A stretch of 64,000 bases of DNA from the NCBI GenBank assembly GCA_963978895.1, contig OZ022238.1, forward strand, positions 49,840,205 through 49,904,204. The letters run 5' to 3'. This document shows, one piece after another, positions 11,536 through 24,154 of the stretch (positions are counted from its first letter, which is position 1; each line of letters starts with the position of its first letter). The notes beneath the pieces were generated by a model. That model did no database searches, had not been told where the DNA came from, and saw only the letters and a list, made by a program, of their open reading frames with translations. Origin of the DNA: Erpobdella octoculata. Lineage: Eukaryota; Annelida; Clitellata; Hirudinida; Erpobdellidae. Position numbers and translations under genes: made by a program.

Positions 11536-14500
11536 ATGGATAACAAATTGTGCGTAGAAGTAATAGGAAGAAATAGGGCTTATTACAAGGTAGATTTCTG
11601 TGACGCTGCAGTTTTATTGGTCACGCCGATGGTTTCTGTTTTTTTTTCCGTAAATCTCTGGAACTTTCTATTTCAGGCTTTCATCAAGAGTATTTTCAAC
11701 GACAAGTTGGGCGTCGTGTTCGAAAACAAGTCAGTCGCATAATATCACAATAAAATTTCTTATTTTAGTTGTATTTATTAGAAACAAATTTATGTCTCAA
11801 TCTTAATTTAATCATATCATAACTTATTAATATTGAAAACAGTCCAGACGAAGAGAAAGTTGTTGCGTTTGTAGAAGCACGTCTGCCACCTCTGCCATCG
11901 TCAGCGAGGACTGATTTCAGAGATGGAGAAGAAGTTGAGGTTAGCCGCGTAGACTGTAGTCTTGTTATGTCTAGTCACTCTAGTCTAGGTCTAGGTCTAA
12001 GTCTAAAGGCTCTAAAGCAGAAACGAAAAAGTCGTAGATGTGATAGTAATAAAGCTTGTTTTACTGTTTATTTATATATAATATAAAAGAGCCGCTGTAG
12101 GGACAAATAAGATGTGGTCAAGTTGATAATTGTTATTTTTTAAATTTAAATTATACCTGTTAAGAAGTCGTTGAAGGCTTTTTATTCAGTTAAAAAATGG
12201 CTGTTTGCAAGGTAAATCTTGATGTTATGAATAATAATAACAATTATTTGATGAGGTTGAGTGCAACTATCAATTATCAAGCTTTTTTAAAAAGTTTTTT
12301 TAAGATTTGCATATAATAAAACTCTGCATGTTTCTTACTTTATATGTAAATTTTGTTTTCTTTCAATTGGTTGAATTTATTGTAAACCAAAAATTGCCTA
12401 CTTTTTCTTTTCGATTTATTAATTTAAAGACAGCTACAATTTAAAAAAACTGATATATCTCTTATTAATACATTTTTTTGTTTTATTCATTTTTTCATCA
12501 ATATTGGAATGTAATTTTTTTTTGTTTGTCTGTTAAGAAGCTGTTCGTTAAAGTTAGGTGAAATCTCCTCTAAGCAGCGCAGTGATTAATAAATTGTATT
12601 TATTAATTAATCCTTTAATATGAAAATCGTAATACAAGCTCATTTGAGTCTACTGAAAATAGGAAGTGAATGAATTTTAACTACTCAAGATTTACTGATT
12701 ACTTTTTTACTCAAATATAATTTATTATGATGTCTTAATGATTATCTCACAATTATTGGCTTCTTCTGATCTTATTTCAATATACTGCCACGTACGAATC
12801 ATGCTTCTCCGACTTGTATTCGAGTGAACCCCATCCATTTTAACCCTGCTACTTCCAGTGGGGTCAACAACAACCCCAGAGGTTTTTTGAAAAGCTGCCC
12901 CTATACTACCCCCTTGATCAGAATTTGATGAAATTGTGTGACTTTGTACAAATGTACCACCACTTTTTTTTTATCTTTTTTTTTAATTTGGTTTCAAAAT
13001 TTCACCGAATTCTGATCATTGTTATTATACCCTTGGTAGTAGTAGAGTTAAACTTTTTTTTTTAATCAAATATGTTTCATAGACAGGCCTAAGGCCCATC
13101 TATTCATAATTTTTGTTATCAAGTATGAGGAATTAAATCCTCAATATTCTTGTGCATTAGAGATAGAAAGAACTGCTATGAACTGAAAATGTAAACGGGC
13201 AGTAATATCTGAACTCATTAAAAGATAACACCAATAAGTTATAAATACAACTTTTATTATTTTACACGATAAATTATAATGAGTTTATTTCGACTAAACT
13301 GTTAAAAAAAACGTATCCGATTTGTTTTCGCTCGCAGGTCCTCAGGGCATCACCTGATTCCGATCAGCAGTTCGGCTGGAGTTCTGCTCGCATCAAAGCC
13401 ATGAAAGGTGAGTTCGCCGTCGTCGACTACCTGGACGACGTCATGATCAACGACATCGTACTTGTCGACAAGATCAGAACGCGCAATCCCAAGTTCGTCT
13501 CTCTTTTTTCTTTTATTAATATTTAAATTTTTATTGTTTAATAAATTATCTACGTATTGATACCTTTTCGACAATAAAATATGCTTAATAAGCTCTAACA
13601 AGACTGATTGTGCAGCATCACAAAGCACGAGACTCCCGATATAATGTTTCTCCGATTTTTTGTATGTCCAGCCATCTGATATGATAATTATAACTATCAA
13701 AAGCAGCACAGGCTAGCACAAACTTCTGTTAGTCCAGAGAGTTCTGACAGATGCCGACCGGGTTTGAACGAACGACTTTATGATATGAAGGCCAATGCTT
13801 TGTCACCATGTCACCAATAATACCTACCTGACATCGGTACTATCTTGCACAGATGTGTTTGACATTGACGTCATATCGCAGAAAATTGTTTGAAATTGTT
13901 ACTATTTCGGAAATGTTTCTTTGACATTGTTTCACGGAACTCTTAATTTATTAAAGTTGTTAATGAATTAATTCCACGCATTGCAGTCCTCCAATCAACA
14001 GCAGCATGTTCCACAAGTTTGTCCTCGACGTTCCCGAAGATCTCCTTGACATGTGAGTTTACTTTTATACGTTTGCTTCTTTTCCCGACTTGCAAGCGTT
14101 TTTATATTTCTATTACAGTTGGTGGATATTTTTTTGCTATTATTATTTTTATAACTTATTGTTTAATAATATATATTAATTGCTTATTATATATATTTGT
14201 TTCATATATATTAATATTAATTGCTTATTATGTATTATTTGTTTAATATATATATTAATATTAATTGCTTATTATGTATTATTTGTTTAATATATATATT
14301 AATATTAATTGCTTATTATGTATTATTTGTTTAATATATATATTAATATTAATTGCTTATTATGTATTATTTTGGAAGTCTTGTTACCATCACTTAAAAA
14401 AGTGACTGCCCTTTTGCAAGATGGATTCATGTTCTGTATCGCAAATAATAATAATAAGTCGATTCTCTTGCTGAGATAAGTTTTTTTTTGTTCGATTCAG

Positions 14501-17500
14501 CTGCAGGATGGAGCAGAGCCATTTTGATCTCAAGAAAGCCTGCGGTGCCGAAATGGTGCAGTTCGATGGTGCTGTCAATCAACTCGTTGTCATTGTAAGG
14601 AAAAGACGTTTCGTTTAATAGTTATCGAAAGTTTTGAATGTTTGATGGGTTTTTGTGTGTGTGTGTGAAGGTGGTGTGAATTTTTTAGTGTAGAATCAGA
14701 CTAAATTAGATTATTGATATTAGATAGAACAATATGTGGTAAACCGTTTCATCATTATTATCGTGTGTGCATGTGTGTAGCTATTAGAAACTTCTGAAAT
14801 CAGTTAGTTAGGCTTTGCTAAATCTAGATTAAAGGGTGATTATAGTTGTTTTGTATGGTTTAGTGCAGTAACTTTGATTGTTTTGTATGGTTTCGTGCGG
14901 TAACTTTGATTGTTTCGTACGATTTCGTGTTTGTACGTTTCGTGTGGTAACTTTGATAGTTTCATACGATTTCGTGTTTATACGTTTCGTGTGGTAACTT
15001 TGATAGTTTCGTACGGTTTCGTGCAGTAACTTTTGATAGTTTTGTACGGTTTCATGCAGTAACTTCGATATTTTTGTACGATTTCGGAACGGTAATTTTT
15101 TGATCGTTGTTCGATCCAGTCGACCAACGAGGCAGCTGTGAAGAGAGCCGATCTTCTGTCGGACATGCACTTCAGGAATCTCAGGCAGAAGCTGCAACTG
15201 ATCCAGAAGACCGAAGAGATCTCGAAAAAACTTGAGGTGACCTTAAAAAAAATATATATATATATTTCATTTTTTAATAATTAGTTGCTGACTGCAGACC
15301 TATGTCAGAGATCTGCTAACTGCAGACCTATGCCTGCTGACTGTAGACCTGTGGTTATAGTAAAAGAATAATATAAATTTGGTTCTTAAGAACTTCATCT
15401 ACAAATCCAATGGTTAATAATGTTGTCTCTGTCTCTGCCCACCGTTACAGACAACCCGCATGAACACCAGAGCGCCATACCAAGAAGAGTTCACGGTCCA
15501 CAGGGAGCTCATGGGGCTGGCCATCGGCGGCCACGGCAGCAACATCTCTCAAGCCCGACAAATCGAGGGAGTCTCCTTCATCGAAATCGATGAGGATACG
15601 AATACCTTCCGCGTCAGTGGAGAGGTGAGTGTGCAGTTTCCTTTTCGACGGTTATGTTTTTTTTTGAGGTCGTTCATTTGGCGGGCGCTGGTGGTAAGGC
15701 CCCGTGTCAGTCGGGTGTGATTAGGCGCCTGAAAAATGACTGCTTTTGGAAGTTTTTTGTAAATGCAGAAACGCTAGATAAGTTATTTGCGGTCCGGAAG
15801 TCTAGCGACTAACACCATTTTAATCATTGCCGAACTTTTTAATTATACGTAGACTCGTTCTGTTTTCTGAATTGTTAAACTTCCTTGCTAGAGGATAGTT
15901 ATGCAATGTTGATCCCTAAGTTGAGATATTTTTTTGTAGTCCGTATTGTTGCTACTGCGGTAGGAGAAGCTCTATTATTTTTTTATGAATTTTCTAATTG
16001 CTCACCCGTTCCGATATATTGATTCTCAGACCGACTCAGCCGTGAAAGCCGCCAGAAGACTCCTGGAATACATGGTCGAGCAGGTCCCCGTACCGAAAAG
16101 TCTCGTGTGTAAGTGTATCATTGGTTCTATCGTGTGTGAGTGTATCGGTTGTATTGTGTGTAGGTGTATCTGTTGTATCGTGTGTAAATGTATTGGTTGT
16201 ATCATGTGTAAGTGTATCCGGTTGTATCGTGTGTAGGTGTATCTGTTGTATCGTGTGTAAATGTATCGGTTGTATTGTGTGTAAGTGTATCGGTTGTATT
16301 GTGTGTAAGTGTATTGGTTGTATCGTGGACGTGTCGTGTATTATAGGTCGTATTGTGTGGTTTGTTGAGCAGTTAGGAAAAAAGGTATGAACAATGTTGA
16401 AAGATGAAAATCTAAATGTTTGTAACGGTTATTAAAGAAAACTTACATTGGTGAATGACATTTGTAGATCTTTAATTTAATTCAAGTTTTTCTTATTTTC
16501 TGCACCGACAGCGAAAGTGATCGGTAAAAACGGTCACTCGATCCAAGACATCGTCAACAAGTCGGGGGTTGTCAGGGTCAGGATAAACGACGACGAAAAC
16601 GACCACAAAGACGCCGTCCAGCCTGGTTCGAACGGCATCGACGGGGACGAAGCGGATGACGAGAATGTCGACGAACCTGAGGTGGTTTTAAGTTGATGAT
16701 GATTACTTATTTGTGACTTTTTTCTTTTATATGTTGTAATGGTATACTAGGGTATGGAATAATATACTAGAAGATGTGGTAATGGTATGGAATAATATAC
16801 TAGAAGATGTGGTAATGGTATGGAATAATATACTAGAAGATGTGGTAATGGTATGGAATAATATACTAGATGATGTGGTAATGGTATGGAATAATATACT
16901 AGAAGATGTGGTAATGGTATGGAATAATATACTAGAAGATGTGGTAATGGTATGGAATAATATACTAGAAGATGTGGTAATGGTGTGGAATAATATACTA
17001 GAAGATGTGGTAATGGTATGGAATAATATACTAGAAGTATGGTATGGAATAATATACTAGAAGATGTGGTAATGGTATGGAATAATATACTAGAAGATGT
17101 GGTAATGGTATGGAATAATATACTAGAAGATGTGGTAATGGTATGGAATAATATACTAGAAGGTGTGGTAATGGTATGGAATAATATACTAGAAGATGTG
17201 GTAATGGTATGGAATAATATACTAGAAGATGTGGTAATGGTATGGAATAATATCTTAGAAGATGTGGTAATGGTATGGAATAATATACTAGAAGATGTGG
17301 TAATGGTGTGGAATAATATACTAGAAGATGTGGTAATGTTATGGAATAATATACTAGAAGATGTGGTAATGGTATGGAATAATATACTAGATGTGGTAAT
17401 GGTATGGAATAATATACCAGAAGATGTGTTACGAGTGCCAACCATATACGAACGAACCGAGGTGGTTTTAAGATGATGATTACTTCATTGTGACGGTTTT

Positions 17501-20500
17501 CTTTTAGTTGTAATGAAATGGAATAATATACTAGAAAATGTGGTGTTACAACTGCCAACCGGTCGTAGCGGTGCCTGTAGATGTAAAGATGGCGATTTCT
17601 ATATAATGATAAAGTAACAAAAAACATTACTTACTTGGTGTTTTCATTTATAAAAAAAATACTAATTTTGAGAATAGAGAATACAATTACAAGTTGTATA
17701 TATGGGTTGTCTCAGTTGGTTAATTTATTAATAGATTAGTATTTGAGCACGTTACGTCAAAACTTGTAAATTACATTACAGTTGCTAGTGTCGCAAGTTT
17801 TACGTTCATTTGTTATCCGAATGTAATTCAACCGCCTGTTTTTCCTTCCTTCGGACAGGGCCACAGCGACTTCATCTTTGTAGGAACAGCAGAGAGCATT
17901 GCCAATGCCAAGATGCTACTCGAATATCAGATCTGTCATCTGAAGGTGAGATTGATTACTTTTTACGTGTATAAAATCGATCCTCATGTATCGATTACGC
18001 GGATAGATAATAATAATAATAAATAATAATAACATGGATAATTTATATAGCGCAGTACAATGAAATAGTCATCACAAGAGCGCTGTACAAAACGTCAAAA
18101 ACCTTGGATAAACACAGAAATAAAAATAAATAAATAAAATAAAATAAAAAGTTTAGTTATAAGACTTAATGAACAGATGCGTGTCTTCAGCTTGTCCTGC
18201 TAACTGACTTGAGTTTGAAACATTCTTGATTCGCTGCATTGAAACGATAACTTATTTTCGAGTTGTTTACGCATCGTAAGTCTTTCGACGTAAAATTTGG
18301 ACCGGTCGGTTTAAAAACAAAAGAATCACATCTTCTACTATTTAAACAGGAAGTGGACAGATTGAGGATGGAGAAACAACAGATTGATGAAGAGTTAAGA
18401 AGCTTGGGTGGTCTCTCGTCTTTCTACTCTCAAAGAACACGCAGGTAGGAAATTGTTGGAAAATATCAGGAGATTGTCTATCATTTGGTGTAATATATAC
18501 TGTTATATAGCTCATACTGTATTCTACTATATGCTAGTATTCACTATATGCTGCATACTAAATGCTATGAGATGCTGTAAGTTGTTATATACTGATTAAT
18601 GCTGCAAATAATGTAATGATGATATCGATATTTTTTAAATTGTCAAGTTTGTGGCATGTCATCCGAGGATACGTAGAAGCTATTGAATTGTCAACGAAAG
18701 ATAAATAATTCACATTAACATGTCAAAAACACATTTATCTCACAATCGCGATTTTGATTTTAATCTCGTTCGCTTTGCACGTCCGATTAGATTCGACGAA
18801 AGCTCGTCTGCATCGTACACGGATGACCGTAGAGGAGGAGGAGGAGGTCCCGGAAGGAGAGGGAGGTTCCCCAGAGGAGGACCCGGCAGGTGGTCGTCGG
18901 AGAGGCAGGGTTCACTGAATCAGAATGGTGAGTTTTGTATATATATATATTTTTTGTATAAATGTTTATTGAAAGTTATATAGAGGTGTGTTGTATTGTA
19001 TTGTTATATCTATAAGACTATAATCACTTGCTGAGCTGTTCATTGTGTTGCTTGTATTTGTTTTGTTCGTATGTGTGTTGTTTTGTTCGTATGTGTGTGG
19101 TTTTGTTCGTATGTGTGTGGTTTTGTTCGTATGTGTGTGGTTTTGTTCGTATGTGTGTGGTTTTGTTTGTATGTATGTGGTTTTGTTCGTATGTGTGTTG
19201 TTTGCATTGGTACTGTTAATTTTAGACTCGTATCTTTATGAGTTACGTTGTATTTATCTTTGTAATTCCATTATTTATGTTTGCTTGGTTTACTTTTTGC
19301 ATTGTTTATGTTTGTATTGTTTACATTTGTACTAGCTGTGTTTTCATTGGTATTGGTTAGGTTTAATGGGTTAGTATTGTTTACATTGGTATTAGATAGG
19401 TTATTATTGTGAGCATTTGTATCGGTTATGTTTATATTGTATAAATGTGTATTATTTATATTTATACGGGCCATGTTTTAATTGTTTACTTTTGTTTTTC
19501 TTGCCACTGCTGTTCAAGTCGGTTATCTTATTTATGTGTTTATTGCAGATCCTCAAGGCAACAGGAGGGCCTCTGCCGATTGGTCGGAATCAGCCAGCGG
19601 TGCGATAGAGGAAGATGGCTCACTGCCTCGATTCAGAGGAGGAAGGAGGGGGCGCGGCGGTCGGTACGGGGGAAGTAAGTTATTGGTGTTAGTCATGTAC
19701 GTTGATGATGTGTGTTTGGATTGGGATTATATGGGTGCTGAATAATAATGTGGGTTTGGATCGGTATTATATGTGTGCTGGCTAATAACGTGGGTTTGGA
19801 TCGGTATTATATGTGTGCTGGCTAATAACGTGGGTTTGGATTGGTATTGTATGGGTGCGGCTTGTGATAATAATGTGACTGAGTGTCCATTTATTAATGT
19901 GGACGTTGAGTGTTATAATGTGGATGTTGAGTATTATAATGAGGATGTTGAGTATTATAATGTGGATGTTGAGTATTATAATGTGGATGTTGAGTATTAT
20001 AATGTGGATGTTGAGTATTATAATGACGATGTTGAGTATTATAATGTGGATGTTGAGTATTATAATGAGGATGTTGAGTATTGTAATGAGGATGTTGAGT
20101 AGTATAATGAGGATGTTGAGTATTGTAATGAGGATGTTGAGTATTATAATGAGGATGTTGAGTATTATAATGAGGATGTTCAACTTGAATGGAAGTTTAA
20201 TAATTGTTCAGAGTTTAAGTATCAGTGGCCATATTAAGTGTTTTGTTTGTATTGACCAAGAATATTACATGAACACGCCCTGTAATAATGCTTATCGATA
20301 TACAGCACGGTCGAAGCATGGATCTTAAAATCTTGAAATTTCTGTTTCAGACCGCGGACGGGGCGGAGCAGACACGGGCAGGAGAAGGGTGGACGATGAA
20401 GACGAAACCCTCCTCGAAGAGAGGAAAGACGTCAACGATGCTTGCAGTCCCGAGGCGGGTGAGTCGCCGACATGTTTTTTTGATGACTCGTGGCGGTGGC

Positions 20501-21159
20501 GGCTGAGCGGTAAAGCGTTCGCCTGTCGGCTTATACGTCGGCGGTTCGAATCTCGTCGGCGTCACCATAGTAGCTCCCTTGAGCAAGGAGTTTACACGCA
20601 TTGCTCAGGTTGAGAGTCTCGCAGGGTTAACTAACTCCTTTCACTAACCTAAAAAAATGAAAAAATGACTTGTTGACGACTTTCTAAGCGCGATTTAATT
20701 TCAGACAGCGCCGGTTCATCGTCCGAAGGACACCAGAGAAGCGCCGCCGCCCCCTCGTCCGCCACCCAGGGCGGAGCCGGCAGCAACGCGAACATCATGA
20801 AGCGTAACAACAAACGTCGCAAAAACAAGCCGCGAGGAGGTGGTGGAAAAAGCAACAGACAGGAGGAAGGTACGAACAACGTCGTCAACCATTCTGCCTC
20901 CGACAACGATGACGAGCATACCGGCAGGGATCCGGCTGCGAAGCAGCTCGCCTCGGCTCCGGCCGACTCCGCCAAGCCGCAGCAGCAGCAGAGTCATCCG
21001 AAGAAGCAGGAAACTGCGGTCGTCAACGGAACGAACGTCAAGCAGAACGGGGAACAGCAGCTTAAGCCCTCACAGCAGCCTTCAAGCAAAGTCGCGTCGA
21101 CGACCCCCGTAGCTGCTGCTGCTCCCGTCAACAAGGAATCGCAGGCCGTCCGAAGATGA
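11536..21159 (+). CDS. FXR1: FMR1/FXR family RNA-binding protein
   Basis: This gene encodes a polyribosome-associated translational regulator of the fragile X family. Sixteen exons join in phase: 11536-11589, 11677-11729, 11843-11939, 13338-13492, 13987-14052, 14501-14594, 15120-15236, 15451-15624, 16030-16108, 16512-16681, 17859-17945, 18350-18444, 18791-18927, 19549-19674, 20351-20458 and 20705-21159 (688 residues; human members about 620-675). The start has context CCACCATGG. Tandem Tudor/Agenet domains occupy about residues 1-120. KH1 has its GxxG as GGHG at about 238-241, and KH2 has IGKNG at about 300-304 followed by [12 protein letters not shown] nuclear-export-type segment ([19 protein letters not shown]) is near 383-401, an RGG box ([15 protein letters not shown]) near 487-501, and the tail is basic and Gln-rich. 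The symbol stands for the single invertebrate FXR; FMR1 and FXR1/2 cannot be distinguished here. Confidence 0.95.
12840..13051. mobile_element. Short piggyBac-like MITE
   Basis: TTAA stands at both ends. The ends are imperfect inverted repeats, TTTAACCCTGCTACTTCC on the left against GGTAGTAGTAGAGTTAAA on the right (about 14 of 18 match). It is roughly 210 bp long, has no open frame, and lies in FXR intron 3. Assignment rests on the TTAA target and the TTAACCC-type end only. Confidence 0.45.
14160..14370. repeat. ~45-bp AT-rich tandem repeat, four to five copies
   Basis: The unit is ATTAATTGCTTATTATGTAT plus TATTTGTTTAATATATATATTA. The later copies are nearly identical. It lies inside FXR intron 5. 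Confidence 0.85.
14845..15105. repeat. ~32-bp tandem repeat running into the FXR exon 7 acceptor
   Basis: About eight copies of GTTTCGTGCGGTAACTTTGA plus TTGTTTCGTACG are present. The last, decayed copy (from about 15083) supplies the pyrimidine-rich tract that ends in the acceptor at 15119. Confidence 0.75.
16104..16330 (+). repeat. Nine ~24-bp units starting at the FXR exon 9 donor
   Basis: The true donor is GTGT|GTAAGTG at 16108/16109. The unit TGTGTAAGTGTATCGGTTGT plus ATCG repeats about nine times. Copies carry GTAAGTG, GTGAGTG, GTAGGTG or GTAAATG at the donor position. The 24-bp spacing keeps frame, and the KH2-entry reading frame stays open for most of the array (about 42 codons). Confidence 0.88.
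16668..17520 (+). repeat. 33-bp minisatellite (~21 units) flanked by two copies of the FXR exon 10 end plus donor
   Basis: The array at 16739-17430 has unit GAAGATGTGGTAATGGTATG plus GAATAATATACTA and is nearly homogeneous. The segment covering the last coding bases of exon 10, the donor and about 50 intron bases (CGAACCTGAGGTGGTTTTAA) is repeated at 17452-17510 (CGAACCGAGGTGGTTTTAAG) on the far side. Stop-free frames on both strands follow from a 33-bp unit without stops. Confidence 0.88.
19055..19205. repeat. ~20-bp tandem repeat TTTTGTTCGTATGTGTGTGG
   Basis: About seven near-perfect copies lie in FXR intron 13. A looser region of TGTTTACATTGGTATT-type repeats follows to about 19500. Confidence 0.85.
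19710..20190. repeat. Two adjacent minisatellites in FXR intron 14
   Basis: About three copies of a ~40-bp unit (AATAACGTGGGTTTGGATCG, 19740-19860) are followed by about fourteen copies of a 21-bp unit (GTGGATGTTGAGTATTATAA) at 19890-20185. GTGGATG and GAGGATG variants are clustered by position, as expected from recent expansion of sub-blocks. Confidence 0.88.
20490..20615 (+). mobile_element. tRNA-derived SINE copy
   Basis: A tRNA-like head has an A-box-like stretch (TGGCGGCTGAGCGGTAAAGC) and a B box (GGCGGTTCGAATCTCG). It is followed by the family tail AGCTCCCTTGAGCAAGGAGT. Other copies lie at about 25905, 40735 and 41708. The stems do not form a sound tRNA, so it is a SINE rather than a tRNA gene. 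It sits in FXR intron 15. Confidence 0.75.
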
Positions 21160-23664
21160 TGATGATGACACGGCCCGGCAACCGATCCACCACGCGTCCT
21201 GCTCTGCGATCCCGTGACAACGAAAAATTTTTTTTTTGTATCGACAACTTGCTTGCGAGTTTTTTTTCTCACTTAGGGTTCAACATTTTTTTTCCGTATG
21301 AATCAATTAATTTCTATTCAAACTTGTTCTCTCTTTCTTTCTGTGTTTCTCTAAACATCTTCTTAAAATGATGAGTTTTTAGTGTTGCATCACGCTAAGG
21401 AAACGGGGGGGGGGGCAATGTTCTTCCTACTGTTGGCCCGTCTCACTCAATTTTAAAGTTTCCAGCTCTCTCTCTTTATCTTCTCTCTCTCTCTCATGTT
21501 TATTCATTGTTCAGTTATTTAAGGAATTTGAAAGTTGCTGGATGATGCTGTTACGTTGTGTTTCTGTCGATTTGCTTTAATCTCTGTGCGTGTGTGTGTG
21601 TGTGTACTTTTTTGTCTTCTCGTTTGTTTGTTTGTGTAACTGCTCTCATCTTACGTCGTTTAGTTGTTTGATTTTTTTCACTCCTCAAGGCGTTATTTAT
21701 TGCACGTTACTTGTTGATTTCCGCTTAGTATATATATATATATATATATCTGTATATCTCTTTGACGACGATCGATGATGATGACGATCTTCACTCGTTA
21801 TATCTTTTTATACAAACGAAAGGCTAGTATAAAAAGTTTCTGTTAGTTTCAATTTTCTACTGATGAGTTTCAATAATAAATAAATAATAAGAATAATAGT
21901 AATTAAAAATCCAATAATAGTAGATTGAAACAATTATCCGTTCAACGTGATGTGTCGTAAGCAGGGGGAGGTAGCGTGGCTGATCCCGGGATTGATTGTT
22001 GTATTGGCGTTTTTTTTTTGCAGTGAGACGGCTTCTACTCATTTCGTTGCTTCAATTTGCTTGCAACTTTGCGACGGCTCACGTTTTTCCTTTCTCTCTC
22101 CGGACTCTTTCCTTGCTTGCGGCTTATTTTTCGATGCAAAGGGTTTTTTTCTCTCGTTATTTTGTGTCTTTTTCCTTCCTTTTTGTAGAGCGTTATTTTT
22201 GCACAATCCTTTTTGAGTTTTCTTAACTAGTTTTCTTTTTCCGTTTGTTGAGTATCGTCAGCATTATCCGTCTACGTATCGTATCGATCCATCGTCTCTT
22301 TGTAGTCGTACTGCTTGGAAAGCTTCTTTCGTTCTAGGACCTTGAATGTTAGTATTTTTTAACTTATATTATTAAGCTATTTTTTTAACTTCTTTGTAAA
22401 AATGTATTTGGTCTCTTTGCATTATTTCAGTCGGTCGCTTATAATTTTGCTATCTTTTTCTCTCTGTGCGCTTGGATGAGGGGGCACGGAACGTAAAGAG
22501 CCGTGACCCGCAGTAACACGTCAGAGAAAAAATCTCACTTTTAATTATTATTATTATTATTATTATTCATCCGAGCAGGCAGTATTCAAGTGTTTTTTGT
22601 TGCCGTGTCCAGTTAAGTTGTTTGGGTACTCGTGTCGTATGTACATTCACTACTTGCTATTGTTTGTTTGCGTTCGTGTGTGTGTGTGTGTCTGCCTCTT
22701 CTCACAGTGTTTGTCTGTTGCTGTACAGATATAATTTCAGTTCTTTCTCTCTCTCTCTTCTTTTTCTGCTAATGATAATAAATAAGTATAATTAATAAAT
22801 AAATAAATAAAAACATTAAGAGTGTAAAGTGGCATTTCGTTGCGGTCACACTCGGTCGTGTTGCTTCTAGCTTGGATTGTATACTCGAACATATATTCAC
22901 CGTTTTTTGGATTCGATTCATCTGGCAATAATAATAGTCTCTCTCAGTTGCAGCTGAGACGAACGTACCCGTGTGAAGGCCTCGGTCGTACGCCTTCCCG
23001 GCTCGGAGTCGGTTTGAGCAGGGCGGAAAGAACCGGCTGATGATTCGATTCAAGTTCTCTTTTTTGCTTTCTTTTTTTTCCTCAATGCGTCGATATTTTT
23101 CCAGGATTTGTGGTGGTGACTACTCGTCTTTCCCGCAGAGTGCTTGAACGAGAAAGAAGAGAGATGAGTATCGGATTCTTAGTTTTGATTAGTTTTCTCG
23201 ACTACTATGTAGTACGAACGTTCACGACGTTCGTTCGTTTGTTCGTTCGTTCGTTCGTCTGAATGTGATGTGATCCATCGTCTATCCGGTTCGTTGTTTC
23301 AGCGAACAAGTCGGCAAGCATGTAATTTAAATTCGTTACCGACAACGCGACAAAAAAGTGTTATGTGTACAATAAAAAGAGATAATAAAATAAAGATATT
23401 CGGTGATTGTTAGTTGCTCTTCGTTCGATACGTCTGTTTTTAGTGTTTTTATAAACCACAGCTTTTTTGTCACGCAAAGTCCTCTCTTTCCCGGCTGAAG
23501 CACTCACTGAAGCTCAATTGTGGCGGAGGTCAAAAGTTCATAGTATAATAGGGGCAGAAGTGTAGCGGGGGTATTTGTCGCCCGGGGGCAGGGTATTAAA
23601 AAATTCACCTTTGAAAATGCAGGGTTTAATATCACCATCGAAATAGCTGATGCCGGAGGTTAAG
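21160..23664 (+). other. FXR 3' UTR (probable) and downstream DNA up to the gap
   Basis: A long T- and CT-rich sequence follows the FXR stop. Candidate AATAAA signals occur at several places, most convincingly near 23371-23395 (CAATAAAAAGAG and AAAATAAAGAT). TTCG repeats near 23220-23260 and short TG and CT runs are present. No coding exon is seen. The extent of the UTR is inferred. Confidence 0.45.
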
Positions 23665-23864
23665 NNNNNNNNNNNNNNNNNNNNNNNNNNNNNNNNNNNN
23701 NNNNNNNNNNNNNNNNNNNNNNNNNNNNNNNNNNNNNNNNNNNNNNNNNNNNNNNNNNNNNNNNNNNNNNNNNNNNNNNNNNNNNNNNNNNNNNNNNNNN
23801 NNNNNNNNNNNNNNNNNNNNNNNNNNNNNNNNNNNNNNNNNNNNNNNNNNNNNNNNNNNNNNNN
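23665..23864. other. Assembly gap (200 Ns)
   Basis: This is a run of undetermined bases. The flanks (a GGGGGC-rich sequence to the left, a dispersed-repeat edge to the right) do not visibly join, so real size and content are unknown. Confidence 1.
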
Positions 23865-24154
23865 AGAATTTATTTTATCTATATATATAAAAATGAATGT
23901 TTGTTATTTATGTTAATGTCCTTTATGCATTGCTACACCATTCATCCGATCGTAATGAAATTTTCACACAACCTTGAGAGTCAATGAAAATCAAACTAAA
24001 AAAAAATTTTTGAAATCCGTCACAAAATGAGCGGAGCGGAGCGGGTGAGCGAGCGGGAACTATATATATATATGTATGTGCGTATGTATGTGTGTATGTA
24101 TGTATGTATGTGTATGTGCATGTATGTGTGTCTGTGTGTGTGTTTATGTATGTA
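23865..24154. repeat. Dispersed-repeat edge next to the gap
   Basis: It contains TATATATATAAAAATGAATG, a leader-like sequence of the kind that introduces interspersed repeats in many invertebrates, then GAGCGGAGCGGGTGAGCGAG and an ATGT-rich microsatellite (24065-24150). No gene is seen. Confidence 0.5.

Noticed and set aside
16747..17627. Overlapping 100-230 codon frames on both strands with 11-residue repeats
   Set aside because: They come from the stop-free 33-bp minisatellite in an FXR intron.
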